Program-made: the position numbers and the translations under genes | Shown here: positions 58,862 to 64,000 of the stretch, one piece after another | Numbering within the stretch: position 1 is the stretch's first letter | Layout of the letters: the number at the start of each line of letters is the position of its first letter | Notes under the pieces: model-generated | Told to the model about the DNA's origin: nothing | Database searches by the model: none | What the model saw: only the letters and a program-made list of their open reading frames with translations | From: Asterias rubens | Taxonomy: Eukaryota > Echinodermata > Asteroidea > Forcipulatida > Asteriidae | Reading direction: 5' to 3' | DNA: 64,000 bases | Assembly (NCBI RefSeq): GCF_902459465.1 | Contig: NC_047063.1 | Span: 21,745,055 to 21,809,054 of the forward strand

Positions 58862-59222
58862 AAACGTAGTAATTACTCGAAATAATTATTAGTATGAAAC
58901 CGTAATTGGTAACGAGTAATGGGGAGATGTTAATAGTACAAAACATTGTGAGAAACGGCTCCCTCTGAAGTAATGTAGTTTTCGAGAAAGAAGTAATTTT
59001 CCGCGAGTTTGATTTCGAGACCTCAGAATTAGATTTTGAGGTCTCGAAATCAAGCATCTAAAAGCACACAACTTCGTGTTTTGTTTGTTTCATTGTTATT
59101 TCGCAACCTCGACGACCAATGAGCTCAAATTTTCACAGGTTTGTTATTTTATGCATATGTTGAGATACACCAAGTGAAAAGACTGGTCTTTGACAATTAC
59201 CAATATTGTCCAGGTTATTTAA
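58862..59222 (-). mobile_element. MITE family A, left end lost
   Basis: GTAGTAATTACTCGAAATAA to GACAATTACCAATATTGTCC. The left terminal repeat is missing at the fusion with the B copy. Confidence 0.75.
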
Positions 59223-59307
59223 GTGTTGGATGAAAACAATCGAATGGTTAAAAAAATAACCTATATTTAACTTTAACACACATCAGCATATGGTACCACA
59301 CACACAG

Positions 59308-59693
59308 TTAAATGCAGTGGACACTATTGGTAATTGTCAAAGACTAGCCTTCACATTTGGTGTATCTCAACATATGCATAAAATAACAAACCTGTGAAAA
59401 TTTGAGCTCAATCGGTCATCGAACTTGCGAGATAATAATGAAAGAAAAAACACCCTTGTCACAGGAAGTTGCGTGTGTTTAGGTGGTTGATTTCGAGACC
59501 TCAAATTCTACATCCGAGGTCTCGAAATCAAATTCATGGAAACTTACTTCTTTCTCGAAAACTATGGCACTTCGGAGGGAGCCGTTTCTCACAATGTTTT
59601 ATACCATCAAGCTCTCCCCATTACTCGTTACCAAGAAAGGTTTTATGATAATAATTATTTTGAGTAAGTACCAATAGTGTCCACTGCCTCTAA
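59308..59693 (+). mobile_element. TTAA MITE family A, full-length
   Basis: TTAAATGCAGTGGACACTAT to ATAGTGTCCACTGCCTCTAA. The right TTAA is changed to CTAA. Confidence 0.85.
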
Positions 59694-59929
59694 AAAAAAT
59701 TCTTTGCGCTGTCTTTATGTCAAATTTCAAAACCTAAAAACTACAAGCCAATTATAGGCAAACATGTCATTCTACACTTAATTAAAACACCGTATAAACT
59801 ATCCAATTAAATTATCTGACGGTCTTAAAAGTGCCAAGCCAGTTCCTCTTCGATAATGAAAGTTACCTCGCGTGTTAAGAAATCCACTGGAACAGTTTCC
59901 ACCTTCTGCAAATTTTGTCGTCTCTCTTA

Positions 59930-60295
59930 CAGGCACTGGACACTATTGGTAATACTCAAAATAACCTTTAGCATAAAAACTTACTTGGTAACAAGCTATG
60001 GAGATCTGTTGATAATATATTGTGAGAAACGGCTCCCTCTGAAGTTTTCGAGGAAGAAGTAATTTTTCACGAATTTGATTTCGAGTCATCCGAATTAGAT
60101 TTTGAGGTCTCGACATCAACCATCTGAATGCACACAACTTCGTGCGACAAGGGTGTTTTTCTTCTTTTATTATCTCTCAACTTCGACGACAATTGAATTC
60201 AAATTTTCACAGGTTTGTTATTTTATGCATATTATGTTGAGATACACCAAGTGAGAAGACTGGTCTTTGAAAAATACCAATAGTGTACAGAATTG
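59930..60295 (-). mobile_element. MITE family A, ends degraded
   Basis: TTACAGGCACTGGACACTAT to AAATACCAATAGTGTACAG. Confidence 0.8.
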
Positions 60296-61140
60296 GTTTT
60301 TGCTGACAAAACATTCCTGGCAGTGTAAGCACTTTATGTCATCTGGGCCAGCAGGAAACAGTGAAAAACGATTACACTTTTTGCTCGACACCGATTCAAA
60401 AAAAAAAATGAGTTAGCGCTCACCGAGCGATAAACTTCAAACGGGAAAATTGTTTTATTTATTTCTCATCAAATTTGGTATTTCAGACAGAAATATTTCA
60501 AGGGATGTATTTTCTACTATCATCATCATTAGACCGTGGTGCGTGTTTGTAGGCCTACATCTGTAATCGTAGACGAGTTTTTTCTTCTCACCAATTCTGT
60601 AATGTTCCTTTAACTTTTTTTGTTTGCTGTCGAAGTACATAACCCTTAAAGGAAGTATCCATTACCTAGTTGTAAATCAAGCCCAGATTGAGTGCCATGA
60701 TTATTGGTGGCTCATACCTCATGCTGATACGACTATTAGCCAGGCACTTGCATGCACGAGACTCAAGACTCGTTGACGTTGCCCAATTACGGATTCTCAA
60801 TTGGGCAGAGAAATTCAAGATAATTTGTATGCTATTAACTCGGTAAACAAAAAATTGCACCAGAATCCCGTAAAAGGCGTTGAGGATCTTTCATTTTTTT
60901 TCTGAAATGCCGAAATACTGTTAGGTCATTTAGGTCCCATGAATATGAATTTAAATTTTGATTCAAAATGTGCATTTTTAAAAAGGGGAATATTCACGCT
61001 CCCAATAGGGGATACATTATGTGACGTAAAGAACATACCGTATACTGAGGTCAGCGAAATCCAAGTGGATGAACTAAAATACAAATGTAACTACTGCCCA
61101 ATTTGAAATACGCACTTCGTGGATGGGAAGTTCTTACCGT
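60296..61140. other. Intergenic, unassigned
   Basis: AT-rich, with no repeat or credible coding frame recognised. Confidence 0.4.
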
Positions 61141-61382
61141 GGGCCCAATTTCATACAGCTACTTAGCACAAAAAGTTGCTTTGCATGAAACTTTTGCCTT
61201 GAAAAAAACAGGATAACCAACCAAATTTCTCCGTGATTTTCAGAAAAAGCAAACAACAGCTGAATACCAGTAACAATATGCAACAAATGGAATTTGGTTG
61301 GTAATCCTGCTTTTATCAGAAGGAAGAAACTTCATGCTAAGCAAATTTGTGTGCTTAGCCGCTCTATGTAATTCGGCCCTGG
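61141..61382. mobile_element. Family F fold-back element
   Basis: GGGCCCAATTTCATACAGCT to GCTCTATGTAATTCGGCCCT, with AACCAACCAAATTT / AATTTGGTTGGTAA arms. Confidence 0.82.
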
Positions 61383-61616
61383 GCGTCTTCATACACTTTG
61401 TTACCCAACGTGACATTTCGCACGGAGTACTTGAAAATGGAAATCTTGCGGTACTAAAGTGACGTCATCCTGACGTCACAACTGTCTCTCCCGGATGATG
61501 CTCATGAGTAAGATAGTAAATTGACTTTTATGAGGAGTTTCAGTGGATGTAGTGTTTAACCTCAAAAAAGATCCCATGTTGGAGTTCAACCTCGGATCTC
61601 CTTGTTGAACACGGTT

Positions 61617-61905
61617 TTAAAAAGGGTCTGGGTACTTTTTACACAATGTTCACAGATTTACAATAAACTTAAACAGTTTGAAGCATTATAGTAGAAAGCT
61701 TCCCTTAAAATATTACTTGCTGAGGTGCTGTAGTTTTTGAGAATTGAGTAAAACAATGTTTCGAAAACTATTTTAGTCTCAGTTTTATCATGTATTAACC
61801 AGTTACGGTATTTTACCATAACATACCATAACTGGTTAATACTTTTTTACATGCAAACATATTTTCGTGTAACTGAGAGTGAGACGAACAATTATTTTTG
61901 AGACT
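61617..61905. mobile_element. TTAA MITE family D, right part lost
   Basis: TTAAAAAGGGTCTGGGTACT, the TTCCCTTAAAATATTACTTG arm, the central AACCAGTTACGG...CCATAACTGGTTAA hairpin, then loss after GAGTGAGACGAACAATT. Confidence 0.75.
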
Positions 61906-62338
61906 CGTATTTTTTCTTCCCATTTCTCATGCGCTTTTTGTGACGCACTACTTTCTATTGGATAATGTTTTTTGTCATATCATGGTCTACTGTTTTGCCG
62001 CCAGAATGTCGACAACTGCCGCTTTAACTTTATACAGACTGAGAGTAAGTTTTCAACACAGCCCTTTCATGGTGTATTTAACAAGATATCTCTTAATTAA
62101 AGTAGGGCGCCTTGAACAACCCACCCCCTCCATGCGACATGTTGAGGGATTCTTGGGACATGCTGAGCTTTCCATAACTGTGTTGACCTTGAACGTGGGA
62201 CGTTCATGTTTAGGGGGCGACATTGACAGCGATATTCCAACAGGTGAGTCACTGCGCCCCACCACCGACGCTCAAAATACGCCAAAGGAGAATGTGTACT
62301 TTTGTGGAGTCGACCTTGCGCAAAAGTGCGCAGAATAA
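61898..62338 (+). other. Unrecognised 146-codon open frame
   Basis: The longest plus-strand frame downstream of ARIH2. It reads through the tail of a D element, has an internal MSTTAALTLYRLRV start option, and contains candidate donors AGA|GTAAGT (about 62044) and AACAG|GTGAGT (about 62241). No domain is recognised. It could be a first exon of a gene to the right, or chance. Confidence 0.2.
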
Positions 62339-62409
62339 AAAACCATTTTATTCTTTCGAACAACAAAACAAAACAAAAAACAACGAAGACGACGACATTG
62401 ATGAGCAAC

Positions 62410-62490
62410 ACGACAGCAACAACAGCAGCAGCAGTAACAACAGCATCAACTCAGCAGCAGCAGCAGCAAAAACAACAACAGCAATGAATA
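62410..62490. repeat. CAG/CAA-rich trinucleotide repeat
   Basis: Mixed CAA, CAG and AGC triplets. One frame reads poly-Gln and another poly-Ala/Thr, without conserved context. Confidence 0.85.
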
Positions 62491-62884
62491 GCATCACAAA
62501 ACATATAGTTTTCCGGCGATGGCACGGAGTTTAGACTTGAGTCAAGTCTACATCAGATACGGCCTTAGAATATTAACGGCTTTAGTACTGGCTACGGCTA
62601 GAATCCCGCAATAGCCACAGCCAAAATTTAAAACACTGTCTTATATGGTGTTACATCGGTTTAATGCATGAAGAACCTGGTTTAAACCACTCATCAACCG
62701 CAAACTTTTCTAACCGGTTACAATCCACTTCGCACCTGGTATTCCCGTGGTATCCACGGTACGTGTGTTAGTGTGAACGCCCGATGATGGGAGATTATGA
62801 CACCATTTCATATACTCTAGCGCCAGGTGTGTACTTCGCGATTGGGCACTTTACCTTTGTTTCGCGTGAGGCAACTTACAGGCA

Positions 62885-63010
62885 ATTAACCATTTCAAGC
62901 CGTCGAGTTCACCAAACCCACCCTTTCTTGGGATTAATCTTAGGACTCGGAACGAGTTAAGTTCCACCATAGACGTTACGACGCATTGAACCCATCCTAA
63001 GTTAGGACCT
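62885..63010. mobile_element. Family I fold-back element, diverged
   Basis: GGGATTAATCTTAGGACTCG and ACCCATCCTAAGTTAGGACC match the copies at 8957 and 51834 in part. Confidence 0.55.
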
Positions 63011-63119
63011 TGAGATATGGTTAGTCATATTCTTTGTCCCCGATGCAAATTTAACATCTCTTGTTTCGTTGCGGTACCTGCTGCCAAAACATAGCATTCG
63101 AACTGCTTCTAGCTACCGG

Positions 63120-63330
63120 GGCAACCTCGGTAGTCTAGTTGGTAAGACACTGCTCTGAAATTGCAAGGGTCGTTGGTTCGAATCCCACCCGAGTAACATG
63201 CCTGTGATGTTTTTTTCAAAGGACTCGGGAAAGCACTGAGTATACAGTGCTATTAAAACACACAACGGTGTATGGGTAAAAACAAAAAATTAATATTCTT
63301 TGTCCCCGATGCAAATTTAACATCTCTTAT
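63120..63330 (+). mobile_element. tRNA-derived SINE (type 5), full-length
   Basis: TAGTCTAGTTGGTAAGACAC (A box) and GGTTCGAATCCCACCC (B box), then ACTGAGTATACAGTGC and a tail GATGCAAATTTAACATCTC. Confidence 0.75.
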
Positions 63331-63674
63331 CTTGTTTATCATATCAATTCTTGAAATCGGCCGCAAGCGATCTCCAAGAGGAGAATTTAGTCATTTGATT
63401 GTACATTCTTTGGTCTTTGGGATCGTAAGACATTTTTTGAAAAATTACGCAGACATGTGCTACCAAAGTGGTCCTGCAGCATGCACTGCCGTTGATTGCC
63501 TTCCAGTTGCTTGCAAAAAATAGCCTCGTGTGACTATGACGTGACTATGATGTAACCGCCATCTTGTTTATTTTTGATTCAAATCAGTGCAGGTCGAAAC
63601 CAAACGGAGTATTTGGTGTTCAATATGGGGCATCTTTCTAATTTTGATAATTATATAGGTAAATTTATATGTCA

Positions 63675-63830
63675 CCGTTTTCTAGTGGTTAGACTGCTGG
63701 ACTTGCAATCACATGGCTGTGGGTTCGAATCCTACTGAGCTAACCGCTGATTTCACAATGACTAGAATAAAGTATTGTCGTCTAGTCAATACTGAATCCC
63801 CAGTTTCTTTATTGGGCAATTCATAACAGA
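63675..63830 (+). mobile_element. tRNA-derived SINE (type 4)
   Basis: TCTAGTGGTTAGACTGCTGG and GGGTTCGAATCCTACTG mark the boxes. The non-tRNA tail AAGTATTGTCGTCTAGTC is shared with 45280. Confidence 0.75.
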
Positions 63831-63942
63831 AGTTTGTAACCAATGTTTGTATTAAATAGATCTTCTGCTGTCATGCGGCGTTTACATCCCCTTTCGGGAG
63901 TTTGCCGAGTTCCCTCGACGGGAAGATCATGTCAACGAATTG

Positions 63943-63981
63943 TATATAAAGCTTAGGCCTGCAACTTTTTATGCGTCAGTT
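63943..63981 (+). promoter_or_regulatory. TATA plus initiator-like pair at the right edge
   Basis: TATATAAA at 63943-63950 and TCAGTT at 63976-63981, about 33 bp apart. This could be a core promoter of a gene or of an LTR beginning beyond the window. The evidence is positional only. Confidence 0.25.
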
Positions 63982-64000
63982 AAACTTACAAGTTTGTGCC

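Noticed and set aside
62302..62487. Poly-Gln/Thr protein
   Set aside because: It is a trinucleotide-repeat frame without conserved flanks or splice support.
63675..63735. tRNA gene
   Set aside because: A- and B-box-like motifs are present, but the arms do not form a cloverleaf and the same head plus tail recurs at 45280, so it is a SINE. The other tRNA-like heads were rejected the same way.

Overview
This is a eukaryotic, intron-rich, AT-rich animal genomic window. It holds two protein-coding genes arranged head to head, set in dense repeat sequence. The proteins are clearly metazoan. The repeat style suggests a marine invertebrate deuterostome, and I lean towards an echinoderm, probably a sea star. 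The relevant features are many short TTAA-flanked MITEs, tRNA-headed SINEs, fold-back elements and frequent TACATGTA palindromes. The lineage is inference, since no rRNA or mitochondrial marker is present.

Left half (about 1-25,786, minus strand): a MOV10L1-type RNA helicase, the germline piRNA-biogenesis helicase. I reconstruct 20 coding exons that join in frame into at least 1,248 codons. The last exon runs off the left edge. All expected superfamily-1 (Upf1-like) helicase motifs can be seen: [42 protein letters not shown] and VAITRA. Exon 1 encodes the MOV10L1-specific N-terminus with three related OB/cold-shock-like modules.

Middle (about 27,160-27,530): a likely shared promoter region. 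A candidate non-coding first exon of MOV10L1 points left. A candidate first coding exon of the next gene points right and begins at an ATG at 27,504.

Right-centre (about 27,504 or 31,506 to about 52,455, plus strand): an ARIH2 (TRIAD1/Ariadne-2) RBR E3 ubiquitin ligase. Twelve coding exons join into 478 codons from the ATG at 31,528, or 493 if the upstream exon is used. RING1, IBR, catalytic RING2 and the Ariadne domain are all complete. The 3' UTR has an AATAAA signal at 52,435 and carries a fold-back repeat.

Right (about 52,460-64,000): no supportable gene. It holds a 68-bp satellite array, clustered TTAA MITEs, SINEs and a CAG/CAA-rich stretch, with a TATA/Inr-like sequence at the very edge.

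Introns are packed with repeats: a TTAA-flanked MITE assemblage (families I call A to E), a GGGCCCAATTTC fold-back family (F), several tRNA-derived SINE families, LINE 3' remnants and several minisatellites. The most interesting structures are these: a 39-bp minisatellite whose last unit seems to supply an ARIH2 splice acceptor; a 22-bp minisatellite inside a terminal-inverted-repeat element; a DNA transposon nested in a MITE with a 6-bp target duplication; and MITEs ending within 20-40 bp of splice sites. I found no CRISPR array, operon, rRNA or free-standing tRNA gene.
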